Source: Armillaria gallica
Lineage: Eukaryota; Basidiomycota; Agaricomycetes; Agaricales; Physalacriaceae
NCBI GenBank assembly: GCA_037576215.1
Contig: JBANDB010000006.1
Span: forward strand, 2,294,001 to 2,358,000
Length of the DNA stretch: 64,000 nucleotides
Direction: 5' to 3'
The notes beneath the pieces were generated by a model, which worked only from the letters and a program-made list of their open reading frames with translations, did not search any database and had not been told where the DNA came from. Shown piece after piece: positions 49,999 through 60,280 of the stretch (within the stretch, counting starts at the first letter, position 1; each line of letters opens with the position of its first letter). The position numbers and the translations under genes are program-made.

Positions 49999-50538
49999 AT
50001 CGAAAGAAAATATCAAATTCTTCCAGCGGTCCAATTCAGTCTGAATAGAATCTAAGGCAGGGGAGCTTTCTGATGCGTCGGAGACTGGGCTTTTCAGGGA
50101 AAAGAGCATGACCAGAGGTAGTACGTCAACGAATGACCAGCATAGCAGAGTAGAAGGAGTTCTGTGTCCATTGGACCAATGTTTAGCGATTCGCAATAGA
50201 TTCACAAGATTGCGACAGCCAAATAACGCAACCACGCGAATAGCCGATTCGTGCTTTCCAGGATGCATGGGACCAAAATACACATGTTGCGCATGTCCAT
50301 AGAGAGGGGATGCATGAATACAATCGAAAAAACAAGTATTCGATGCCACACGGACTTGTGCTTCATATAAAGCAGGGAATTCGGAATACCTCTGGTGCCT
50401 TCGCAGGCGATCGCCGCGTCACTATCCCCATTTGGAATGATTACGCGAGCAACGCGTGTATTACGCGTCAATCTGGTGATAGGTCTGAGCAAGGACCACC
50501 ATCTCAGTGCTATTACTCTTTCTCTCCTCTGCTTTACC
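49999..50538. promoter_or_regulatory. Divergent promoter region bZIP / NPL4
   Basis: 540 bp between the two start codons. Overlapping minus-strand open frames here are unsupported. It must hold both promoters; no named element is recognised. Confidence 0.45.
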
Positions 50539-52826
50539 ATGGTACGGTCACCCTGACACACCCTGAAACATTATTTATGGCTATTTAGCTTCTCAGGATT
50601 CGTTCAAAAGATGGAAATTTTCGCTTCGAGTTCCAACCTACAGCGGACATCACTGAATTGCTGAACAAGGTCAGTGCTTGGCTGATGGCTTCCACACAAT
50701 CTGACATCGTTTCTACTTCAAGATACTGGAGACATCACCTGATGCGGACCCACAGACTATCACTGTGTCAAATCAGCCTCGCGGCAACGAGGTTGCAATC
50801 CTGACTTTGAAGGGACGAACTGTGAAGAGCATCGGCCTCAAGTGCGTATGCGATATTCATCGCTTCAAGTTCGTTTTGTGACAGCTTATCCTCAGTCATG
50901 GCGATCTCATCTTTGTGAATTATCAAGCCAAGGCGGCCTCGAGCTTGGCCGCGGAAACACCAATATCAAGTGTTCAAACTATTCATCAGCCGTCGTCGAG
51001 TGAGAAAAGGCCTTGGGAAACAGTTCAAGAGGACTCCGTGGATGTCTATTGGCGCTCTCATGATGGCAAAATTCCAAGAGGACGTGATGCCCAGTTCTGC
51101 AAACATGGTGCTAGAGGGATGTGCGACTACTGTATGCCACTAGAACCTTACGATGCGGCATATCATAAGGAGCACGCTATCAAACATCTTTCCTACCATA
51201 CCTATCTCCAGAAAATAACCCCGAAAACGACGCCTTCTGCAGCGTCGTCTTTACCCTCTCTCAGCCCTCTCTCTTACAAGGTGAAGACGCCATGCCCAAC
51301 AGGCGCACATCTTCCATGGCCTTCTGGAATCTGCACTTATTGTCAGCCTTCCGCCATAACTCTTCAGTCTCAGCCTTTTCGAATGGTCGATCATCTCGAG
51401 ATCGCTTCTATGGACATTGTGGATAGATTCCTCCAAGCATGGCGAAGGACGGGGTTACAGCGTTTCGGATGGATGATTGGCCGTTACGAACCATATGAGA
51501 AAGTGCCCATGGGAATCAAGGCTGTCGTGGAGGCTATTTATGAGCCACCACAAGAAGGCGAGTTGGATGGTTTAACCCTCGGTCTGCCTTGGGAAGAGGA
51601 AAACCGTATCAAAGAGCTCTCAGCTTCTGCAACCACTCCGCTGACCGTTGTTGGATATATCTTCACTGACCTTGATCCGACGGAGGAGGATCGAACAAAG
51701 AACGTATATAAGAGACATCCAGGCTCCTTTTACCTATCCTCATTAGAGGCAATATTCGCGGCCACGATGCAAAACTCTAATCAGACACCTTCTAAATCCT
51801 CGCCCACGGGTCGATTTTCGTCCCGCCTGGTGACGGCAGTATTGACTGGAACGGAAGATGGACAAGTTGACGTTTCCGCGTATCAGGTCTCCGCACAGGC
51901 CGAGGCCATGGTTGATGCAGACATGATCGAGGCTAGTGTCGATCCTGGTGTTGTCAGAGTCAAGGAAGAGGATCGAAGCCAAGAAACAGCTCGATATGTT
52001 CCTGACGTTTTCTTTTCTTACAAGAACGAGTACGGATTGGAGGTAAAAAAAAGCGCCAAGCCAGCGTTCCCCGTGGAATATCTTTTGGTCAATGTGAGTC
52101 TGTACAGTTTTAGTCTGAGAGGCACTGATGGCTTGTAATTCAGGTGACCCATGGTTTCCCGCAAAACCCGTCCCCGATGTTTCAATCAACTCAATTCAAG
52201 ATTGAGAATCGGCCTGGGTTGGAAGATCAACGAATAGAGCACGTTCTTTCTACCCTCCATTCCTTAGGTGCCCCAGATATCTCCGATAGCAAACACCTAC
52301 AACCGGGACGAGCCCACAAGACGTTCGAGTTGGCCAAATGGATAAGCGATTGGCATCTCGCCGCTTTTTTAGGCACAACCCAGCTATTCTCACCGGTAGG
52401 TCTTGGGAGTTTACTTGCCAACATGTCTGACAGATGATCAAGGAGGACATGAAGATACTGATGCGTACTGTGACCTCATCCACCTTGCTGGAGGACGTCA
52501 GCCAGTTGGACCCTTTATTGTCCACCGAAGGTTGGCACACTCTCATGACGTTTACACGGGAAAGCGCCCGTGAGTGAACATTACGTTATATACGAATACA
52601 GACGTTTACGCGCTTTCCAGCTCAACCGAACGCCACTTCAACACCGGCCGCAATGGATGAAGATATTCCGCAAGAGGTATTGGACCAAATCGCTGCCGCA
52701 GAGGCTGCTTCAGGGGAAAGCGGCGGAACAGGATCTGGACATACCAGCACTAGAACCTGTCCCCACTGCACGTTTGAAAATGATCATGGAGGAACTGACT
52801 GTGAAGTCTGCGGATTACCATTATAA
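50539..52826 (+). CDS. NPL4: NPL4, CDC48/p97 ubiquitin adaptor
   Basis: Seven exons (50539-50541, 50589-50669, 50723-50841, 50896-52093, 52144-52395, 52434-52569, 52621-52826) give 664 residues. The ubiquitin-like N-terminus reads LLRIRSKDGNFRFELQPTAD. The zinc domain follows with CKHGARGMCDYCMPLEPYD and CPTGAHLPWPSGICTYCQPS, then the MPN-like core with MVDHLEIASMDIVDRFLQAW, GLQRFGWMIGRYEPY and PDVFFSYKNEYG. The C-terminus is an NZF finger (CPHCTFENDHGGTDCEVCGLPL). NPL4 with UFD1 delivers ubiquitinated clients to CDC48. The first exon appears to be the ATG alone, followed by a 47-nt intron. NZF is kept, as in animals and unlike budding yeast. Confidence 0.95.
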
Positions 52827-52846
52827 ATATAGTAAATGTAGTAAAC

Positions 52847-54540
52847 TAGCGGGGACCCGTGAAGTGTTGTATTTTTCAGGTAAAATACATCGAAACACAG
52901 TATAATTATGTGCAATAAGAGATAACGGCTTGAACGGCATATAATAGGACTTGGAAGCAATAGCGAGTAAGGTGTATATTCAAAAAGTAGTAAGAACAAT
53001 GACACTCGATATATCCCATGCCGATTGTTGGCTTCATGGGTAGCAGCTATAACGGCTAATTGTCAGTCCTCGACAGTTTCAGCTTGGCATGGCATACCTT
53101 CATACATATTAGCCCTTACCAGTCAATTGTTCTCGAAGTTCCGCGTTGTCATGATGCCCTTCGACATTACTTCTTTGCTCGCCGTGCTATATGGTCAAAT
53201 AAAATAGTTTCTACAGATGGATGTTCAGTATGCAGTTTGGCCATAAAACTGCCAGAGCAACACACCTGTCACTGGCAGCACTTCATGCTCTACAGAGCAG
53301 AACCAGGTAGACAGCCTTCTTCACGGCAACGGAGAGCATAGATTGACTATAGTTGTGGTGTACCATGATGCCTGTAACATATGAGGAGATCCCAGAAGAC
53401 TCCAGCACCAGGTAGAACACAAACTTTTCCCACTCCCAGCAATCCATGTTTGCAGGCCCCTTTGAAGTTTGGGGAAAAACCGCCACCCAGGTCAAAAAAA
53501 CCTCATCAGTTTTGGGGAGCATGATGGGTACTTGAAGCGTAGTACTTGGTGCTTGCGTCTGAGAAGAAGTCGTGTTAATGAGCGGGAATGAGATTGGGCT
53601 ACGGAGGGGGTTCAATGCGTACAGATAGTGAGATGATTAGTGACTTACCGTTCCCGGCTGCAGGTGCCGCTATCTCCCGTCATCCTGCTCCCAGGTCATC
53701 GCATCATTGCAGCCATTACTTCCCTATCTTCACACTGTCCAGGGCTAGCTTGCCAGATGACGATGTCGGTACATTGACAAAAGTTGATACTTAATGCATT
53801 GATGCTTTGAATAGTCGCTTGTAGGATAGAGCTGCCTGGCCAGGATTAGTGCTTATAAATTTGAGTTAACGGAGAGTGCTTACCATACCCGACACATATG
53901 CCACCATCCTCCCAGTCCCATCGCCGCATATCTCCCAATTCCTCTCTACCTCGCCCTTTCTTGACCATCCCATACTTGCTCAGCGAATGACAATACGTCG
54001 TCTTGACGGAAAAGAGTCGTTCACGGAGACCAGGCTGTCATATGTCAGTGAGTCGGGGACTGAACGGGCTTTGATGAAGGGAGGGAGGAATCCTATGGTG
54101 ATCGGAGAGGAGATATCATAGCACTGAGGTCGCGCACTGGCAGAACCGCAAGTTGCAAGCCACTTGACGCCCGAGAATAGCAAGCTCAAGATAAAGAGCC
54201 ATCAAAACCAGTCACAGAACTGCTGGGAATATCGAAGTAAACACTGTTTCTGAATATCGAAGGCGTACCTCCGGGACCGAAATTCAGGGCTTCTAAATTC
54301 TTGAAATTCTTTTCCCCATGATCTGATGGTTTGAGACAGAATGGCATAAATACAGTGAGATATCGCAAGGAAGGCTGAACGTGAAGAACGTAAAGGACAA
54401 AGAAAATGTCTCCTCGACCTGGAGGGAGAAGAACGAACACATGATGGAAATCAGGCCTAAAAATAGAAGAACCAATGAAAAGCGCGACTTATGTAGCCAA
54501 TGAGAGGGGAGTTCCCACATTCACTCGTTGTATAGTAGAC
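52847..54540. repeat. Tandem duplication, copy A
   Basis: About 1,694 bp, beginning tagcggggacccgtgaa 21 bp after the NPL4 stop and ending gttgtatagtagac at 54540, where copy B starts with the same sequence. Matching blocks in the same order and strand include aaggtgtatattcaaaaagtag, gttggcttcatgggtagca, ggatgttcagtatgcag, acactgtccagggctagcttg and aatgagaggggagttcccaca. Identity by eye is roughly 85-90 percent, with indels. The NPL4 3' end lies next to or inside this copy. Confidence 0.85.
53283..54440 (-). pseudogene. Decayed unknown coding sequence in copy A
   Basis: On the minus strand copy A reads SLTYDSLVSVNDSFPSRRRIVIR and then TGA, where copy B has AGA and stays open. Further on it has APSTTLQVPIMLPKTDEVF and WEWEKFVFYLVLESS. 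These peptides look like parts of one spliced protein, but stops and frame changes break it. No family is recognised. Confidence 0.4.
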
Positions 54541-56089
54541 TAGCGGGGACCCGTGAAATGTTGGATTTCTCAGGTAAAATACATTGAAACAAATAGTATA
54601 ATTATATGCAATAAAGAGACGACAGCTCGAACGGTATAATAAAGGAAGCAATAGTGAGCAAGGTGTATATTCAAAAAGTAGGAAGAAGAATGTCATTGAC
54701 ATCGCTTGATGTATCCTACGCCCGTTGTTGGCTTCATGGGTAGCATCATCCGTCAAAAAAGGTATATCGTCGTCTGTCTAGGAGAGACTAAGCTATTCCG
54801 GCTAATCGTCAGCTGTCGACAGTATGGCATACCTTCATGCATATTAGTATGACTCCTTGCCGTTCAATTGTTCTTGAAGCTCCGTGTTGTTGTGATGCCC
54901 TTCGACGCTACTTCTTCGCTGGCCGTGCTGTATGGTCAGACAAAATCACTTCTACAGGTGGATGTTCAGTATGCAGCTTGATCATAAAACTGTCAGAGCA
55001 ACACACCAGTCACTGGCAGCACTTCGTGCTCTTCCACAGAGCAAAATTAGGCTGACATCCCCCTTCACAGCAAAGGAGAGCATGGATTGTGGTGTACCAT
55101 GACACCTATAAAACATATGAGGAGGTCCCAGCATCAAGTAGAACACAATCTTTTCCCGCTCCCAGCAATCGACATTTGCAGGCTAAGTTTGGGGCAAAAC
55201 CGCTGCCCTGGCAAAAAAGTCTCGTCAGTTTTGTAGGTCATGCTCGGTACTTGAAGCGTAGTACTTGGTGCTTGCACCTGAGAAGGAAAGTAATCGTGCC
55301 AATGAGAGTATGGGATTGAGCTACGGAGGGGATCAATGCTTGCAGATGGTGAGATGATCAGTGACTTACGGTTCCCGGCTGCATGTGCCGCTATCTCTCC
55401 TCCCAAGTCATTACATCATTGCAGCCATCATTTGCCCATCTTTACGCTGTCCAGGGCTAGCTTGCCAGATGACGATATGTTGCATCGGGGTAGCGTCGCC
55501 GTGTATCTCCCAATTCCCCTCTACGTCGCCCTTTCTTGACCATCCTGTGCTTGCTCTGCGAATGACAATTCGTCGTCTTGACAGAAAGGAGTCATTCACA
55601 GAGACCGGGCTCTCATATGTCAGTGAGTCGGGGCTGAACGCACTTTGACGAAGGGAGGGAGGAATCCTATGTTGATCGGAGAGGAGATATCATAGCACTG
55701 AGGTCGTGCACCCACAGAACCGCAAGCTGCAAGCCACTTGACACCCGAGAATAGCAAGCTCAAAATGAAAAGCCATCAAAACCAGTCACAGAACTGCTGG
55801 GAATATCGAAGGCATACCTCCAGGACCGAAATTCAGGGCTTCTAAGTTCCTGGAATTCTTTTCCCCATAACCCAGTATGGTTTGAGACAAAATGGCATAA
55901 TACTAAAATATCACAAGGAAAGCTGAACGTGAAGAACGTAAGGGACAGAACAAAATGTTACCTCGACATGGAGGAAGAAGAACGAACACATGATGGAAAT
56001 CAGGCCTAAAAACGGAAGAACCAATGAAAAGCGCGACTTATGTAGCCAATGAGAGGGGAGTTCCCACATTCACTCATTGTATAGTAGAT
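54541..56089. repeat. Tandem duplication, copy B
   Basis: About 1,549 bp, direct repeat of copy A, shorter by some 145 bp through internal deletions (for example near 55080 and 55490). On the minus strand it reads LTYESPVSVNDSFLSRRRIV and then RRASTGWSRKGDVEGNWEI without a stop, while the later part (MSIAGSGKRLCST, stop) is truncated relative to copy A. Each copy thus preserves a different part of the same ancestral frame. Confidence 0.85.
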
Positions 56090-56502
56090 GTATGATTATT
56101 GTCACGGTTACTTGAATGTGACACACTGTTGGCGTATTTTAATCCTTGCGTTTTACCCCTACGTACTTCATCCCTTTGCTTAGTCCAGGGGGGAGGGGGT
56201 TCTCTGGATCTCTGTTCTTTGCTTGTGCTGTGTCGGTATTCTAGCTTTTACCGGTTACCTTGGGGCGAGCCGGGGCCCTATAGTCGCTGTCAGAATACAA
56301 GGACGCTTCCGAATCTGGCTGCACGACTACATAGTTCATTGGAACGGCTAGCCATTGTTCCAGAAAAGTAGGAAAAACTCACGCTCATATAGCCATGTTA
56401 CCGGATCTCCGAGAACCAACAGCAGCCTCGTGTAAACCGCGTTTCTCAGGCTGACAGTGATACTTATCGATAACATTACTTCTCTTCATCTACCTCTTCT
56501 CG
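56090..56502. promoter_or_regulatory. Promoter region of the DUF6699 gene
   Basis: 413 bp between the end of copy B and the next start codon. Short open frames without features; nothing else is supported. Confidence 0.4.
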
Positions 56503-57761
56503 ATGGGCTCTTTCGAGGATTACAATCGCCATGGGGGATTTTATCGTCCTGTCAAGGACTTGCTGGCCCCATGGACGCCATCACCACTTAGGCCAGCTGT
56601 GCCTTTACCCTCCGAACAACCACCCCAAACACCTCTGAAGATCCCCCCAGCGCCGCCATACATTATCAAAACACGCTACTATGACGTGAGAGCTCACGAG
56701 CGCAGCAGACTCGTTCGTCTGATCAGGCATATATTGCGTGAGTTCGCGCAGTCATCACAAAGAAGACGATGCTGATCACCTTTGGTTCTTGCAGGACTCG
56801 ACTACAAAGTCGTCAAGCGTGAGATTCCGATGTACCACCCCCTGGAGCTCGATCCGCCGGTGCCGAAGTATCCTTCTGTTCCTTTGTCAGATTGGAAAGC
56901 GTGGGGATACTACGCGTGGCCCAGCGTTAACGGGGGGTTTGTCTGTAACCAATGTTCGTTCGCAGTTGGCTTCCTTGTTCTATTGAGTTTTCTCATTCGT
57001 AAATGCCAAACACAGCTCCAGCTCCCCAGGTATCCGTGGAAATCGATCCGATAGAAATGTACAATGCGCTGAAAAGTCCAAGTAAGCATCTACGTCTGGA
57101 GTTGTCAAGTTGCTCAAAATACTTTTGAACAGAAGGCAACCATCATCCCGAGCGATGGATCCCAGGTCAGCGACTTCCCGGACTCCCTCCTCGACCAACG
57201 AGATGGATACGGCCCCAACGAGGTACACCACTTCCCTTTCCCTGGGAGTGCCAGCTCAATCCATGGCTCATACACTCCAAGAATAGTGTTGCTCCTGTAT
57301 TCTGGGACATCACTGCCAGCGTCGAAATAATGATGATGAATCTCGACACTAGTGTCGTATTGCTTGGCGCGCCGGACAGAGCCCAGCCCGCGACATGGCC
57401 CTTTGTCACACACCTCTTCATAAATGCGATCATGATTAATGGCGAGTATTTGGATAACTGGCCCATTATGGTCGTCAACTTGAACGGTATCTGTTGTGGC
57501 GATGTCTTTGTCGGGATATACGATACCTTCCAGCAGTACGTGTCTGCAGAAGAGTTCGATAGCTGGCCTGCACAAGTGCAGGAGGAGGCTAAAAGGACGC
57601 ATCGAATCCGTCGTGATAAGGATTTTGAACAGCATGAGGAAAGTGCTCTGCGTCGATGTGACTACTTTGGGCGCTATCACTTCTTCAACGGGCTGGAGCT
57701 CAACCCCGACAGGCAGGGTTGGATCTTACACTTGGTAGAGTCTCGCTGGGATGCAATGTAG
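56503..57761 (+). CDS. DUF6699-domain protein
   Basis: Four exons (56503-56737, 56795-56953, 57016-57081, 57133-57761) give 362 residues. The N-terminal half is Pro-rich (PWTPSPLRPAVPLPSEQPPQ). The C-terminal domain starts PFPWECQLNPWLIHS, then APVFWDITASVEIM, AQPATWPFVTHLFIN, NWPIMVVNLNGICCGDVFVGIYDTF and a C-terminal helix; this is the layout of DUF6699, a family expanded in Agaricomycetes and without known activity. The tail includes FNGLELNPDRQGWILHLV. The exon 56795-56953 end is chosen because it alone keeps phase. No partner is suggested by the neighbours. Confidence 0.85.
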
Positions 57762-58097
57762 GCTGGTATATTTCTTAAAAGTTGTTTGCTTAGTATTTTC
57801 TTTGCAATGTCACATTCTATGATCCTAATAGTCATTATCGGGCTGGGTAAAGCGAACAAGGTTTTTCTTTTTTACTCGTATCCCTTGCCCACGGGTTGTG
57901 CGTGTGTGTTGCATTGTGCAAGTACTAACTTACGAAGGTGGCTTTTATCTCGACAGCAGAGCTTTATCCGTATTTCGATTCATAGCGTAACTGGGATTAC
58001 ATTGGTGTAGTAGTATACTCCCCGGTCCAAGTTCCATTTGTAAGTTAAGGTTACTCAGTGCCCAATTGATACCACCCAAGGAAATAAAGATAAGTGT
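57762..58097. other. Convergent intergenic region
   Basis: 336 bp between the stops of the DUF6699 and Nudix genes, holding both 3' ends. Nothing further seen. Confidence 0.45.
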
Positions 58098-59545
58098 CTA
58101 TGATGTGAATATCCACCAACCAGCAAAAGCCAAACCGAAGATGATACCCAGAGCCCGAGCAACGATAACAACGACCAATGCTTTCCTGATAGCGGCGTAG
58201 AACGTGCTCAATGCAGAACCCGACCAATTTATTCTAACGAAACGATAAGATCAACTGACGATGAAAGTGAATTGAACCCCTTACCTCCTGTCATTGCTGT
58301 TGCCGGATCGGACACTGGCTTCCCATCCACGGATAACTTCACGATAGCGTTTACCAAATAGCCTAGAAATCATGAGAACCCCGTTAGGAATAGTGTGCAT
58401 GCGACGCACCAAATCCAGAAGTTGACGTCAGGATACGAAAATCGGGGAAACACACTTGCTAGACTTGGAGCAACAACTTCCATGCGCATGCCGGGGACAT
58501 CGCTTTGGTAAGGCAGATACATAACAGGAGAGAGTGGAGACGAGCGACCTTTCTCGACATTTATTTCGGGGTCGTGAATGCTCTTTGAAGAAGGCGTGGG
58601 GAGAATCATGTATGACATCAAATCAAGTGTCATACCGAGAGATAGTCCCCAAAGTTTGAGAATATGAGGAGGATGGGGCGACGACGCCTGGCCCAAGACA
58701 ATAGCCGGAAACTCCATGCTGCCTATCAAGACTCGAACAAGGAGGCGCAATGCTGTCGAATGCTTCGGGGCGAGGCGAGAAGCAGCGTCGACAGTGACGG
58801 TGGACCACTTGGGCGGCGGATGAGCAGAAACGAGGGACGCTAGGGGTATCCAGTGGAGGGTCGTGGACGGGGCGGGGTCTGGAGTCGGAGAATGGGGGGA
58901 AACTTGAAGAAAGACGAAGGGCGAGAGAATCATCAACAGTCGTTTTCCGAGCGAGGTAGTAATTTCACGGTCATCCAGTTGACCGACACAGATGTAGTCG
59001 CGTTCAGCGAGATCTATACCTATCTCTTCCCATGTTTGGCGAAGAGCTAAAAAGGTCAGTCTCGTTGAGTGTCGTGTGACAGTGTACGCACCGGTATAAG
59101 CACCGCCCTCATCATCTGGCTCTGTTCTACCGCCAGGGAATGCGACATGAGCCTCTTTGGGAGGCACAGTTCCATCATCATTCACAGGATGGTCTCGTCG
59201 TAAAAAGAGGATTTCTGGTTGGGCATTAGGGTCATTTACCCAGTCTAGCTGGAAGAACTCGGATAGCTGGGGAGGCGCGGTGGAAGTTGTCGGGGCACTG
59301 TAGCTTGGTGCAGGAACGATACGAATGACAATGGCGACTGCAGCACGACGTGGCTCTACATAAAGTGAGAAACAGAAGATTCCGACACGTAAAAGACGTA
59401 CGAGTCGGCGGCGAGGCGATTATTCGTGGAGGAGTCGAGCGAATGCGATGAAGGGCGCGCGAAAGTAAAGGGACGACGGAGACTGGTTTGTCTGGGAACG
59501 GTGAGCAGCAGAACGACGACAGCGACGAAGGGGCTTACCAGACAT
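58098..59545 (-). CDS. Nudix hydrolase (CoA-pyrophosphatase-like) with membrane C-terminus
   Basis: Six exons (59545-59539, 59491-59402, 59355-59092, 59046-58410, 58362-58285, 58233-58098) give 403 residues. The Nudix region reads AAVAIVIRIVP, EILFLRRDHP, AHVAFPGGRTEPDDEGGAYT and ALRQTWEEIGIDL. It matches the NUDT7/8/Pcd1 layout (GG, then T-A-L-R-E-x-x-E-E-x-G), but the Glu after Arg is Gln. After the domain come about 200 residues, RYREVIRGWEASVR, RRINWSGSALSTFY and a closing membrane span (ALVVVIVARALGIIFGLAFAG). The first exon is 7 nt. Pcd1-type enzymes cleave CoA or oxidised CoA in peroxisomes; location and substrate here are inferred at best. Confidence 0.87.
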
Positions 59546-60280
59546 GACGGCAGGAAGGAAAGAACAGGTCTCGCTATTTCTTCCCCAACCGATCGTAAAT
59601 TTTGTTGATGACGCAATTCCCTTATTGGTCTATCCCAGAGTGAATCACCCCACTTAGAGTGCTCGACATTCCCCTCAAGCTCATGTCGTATGCTGGAACA
59701 TTTGTTGGGCCGTTCTGGACTTGAATTGTCTTCATTTCCACGTAAAACAGTAGTGTCTGGATTCTGTCTATCAAAAATTGCATTCCTCAGATTCGGCTCC
59801 GCGTGTACTTCATGCCTTTGCGGCATCCTGGCTCCGTTTCTTCAAAGCCTATCATCTTGTTAAACAACGGATCTGTTCATCTTTCTGGCACATTAGGCTA
59901 CAAATTGGGCCGGGCACATATGGGTAGGCCTTTATCTTGCTTCTCTCATGTCAATACCATGATTCAGACTCGAATGCGACACGGAGTTCCCACGAATATC
60001 GGGACCTTCAGCGTGTTCTGGCCATCCATACAGCTCTCGACGGTGTCGCATTGTCAGTTATGTCTTCTTCTTGCATCGTAGTAAGTGGGTCAACCCAGAA
60101 TGCTGGCTTTGTGACATACTCTGATATCTCGAGCACAAACAGTGACGAACAGCAATGATGGTACACAAATGTAGTCCATGTTAATCCACGGTCCAATTCC
60201 GTTAATAATTATGCTAGCGTATTTAAAATTGATCAAAGGTATAATGGGATAAAGGTTCGACTGGAAGTCAGCACTGAGAC
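59546..60280. promoter_or_regulatory. Nudix promoter and tricalbin 3' region
   Basis: 735 bp between the Nudix start and the tricalbin stop, both on the minus strand. Small open frames on both strands show no family features. Confidence 0.4.

Noticed and set aside
49324..50349. 341-codon minus-strand frame overlapping the bZIP gene
   Set aside because: It is a different frame of the bZIP gene and its intron; the bZIP frame carries the conserved basic region and zipper.
58287..58372. Premature stop reading of the Nudix gene (TGG to TGA) continuing GYLVNAIVKLS
   Set aside because: This frame cannot be joined to the last exon, whereas the spliced frame gives RRINWSGSALSTFY and a full end. The spliced model is preferred.
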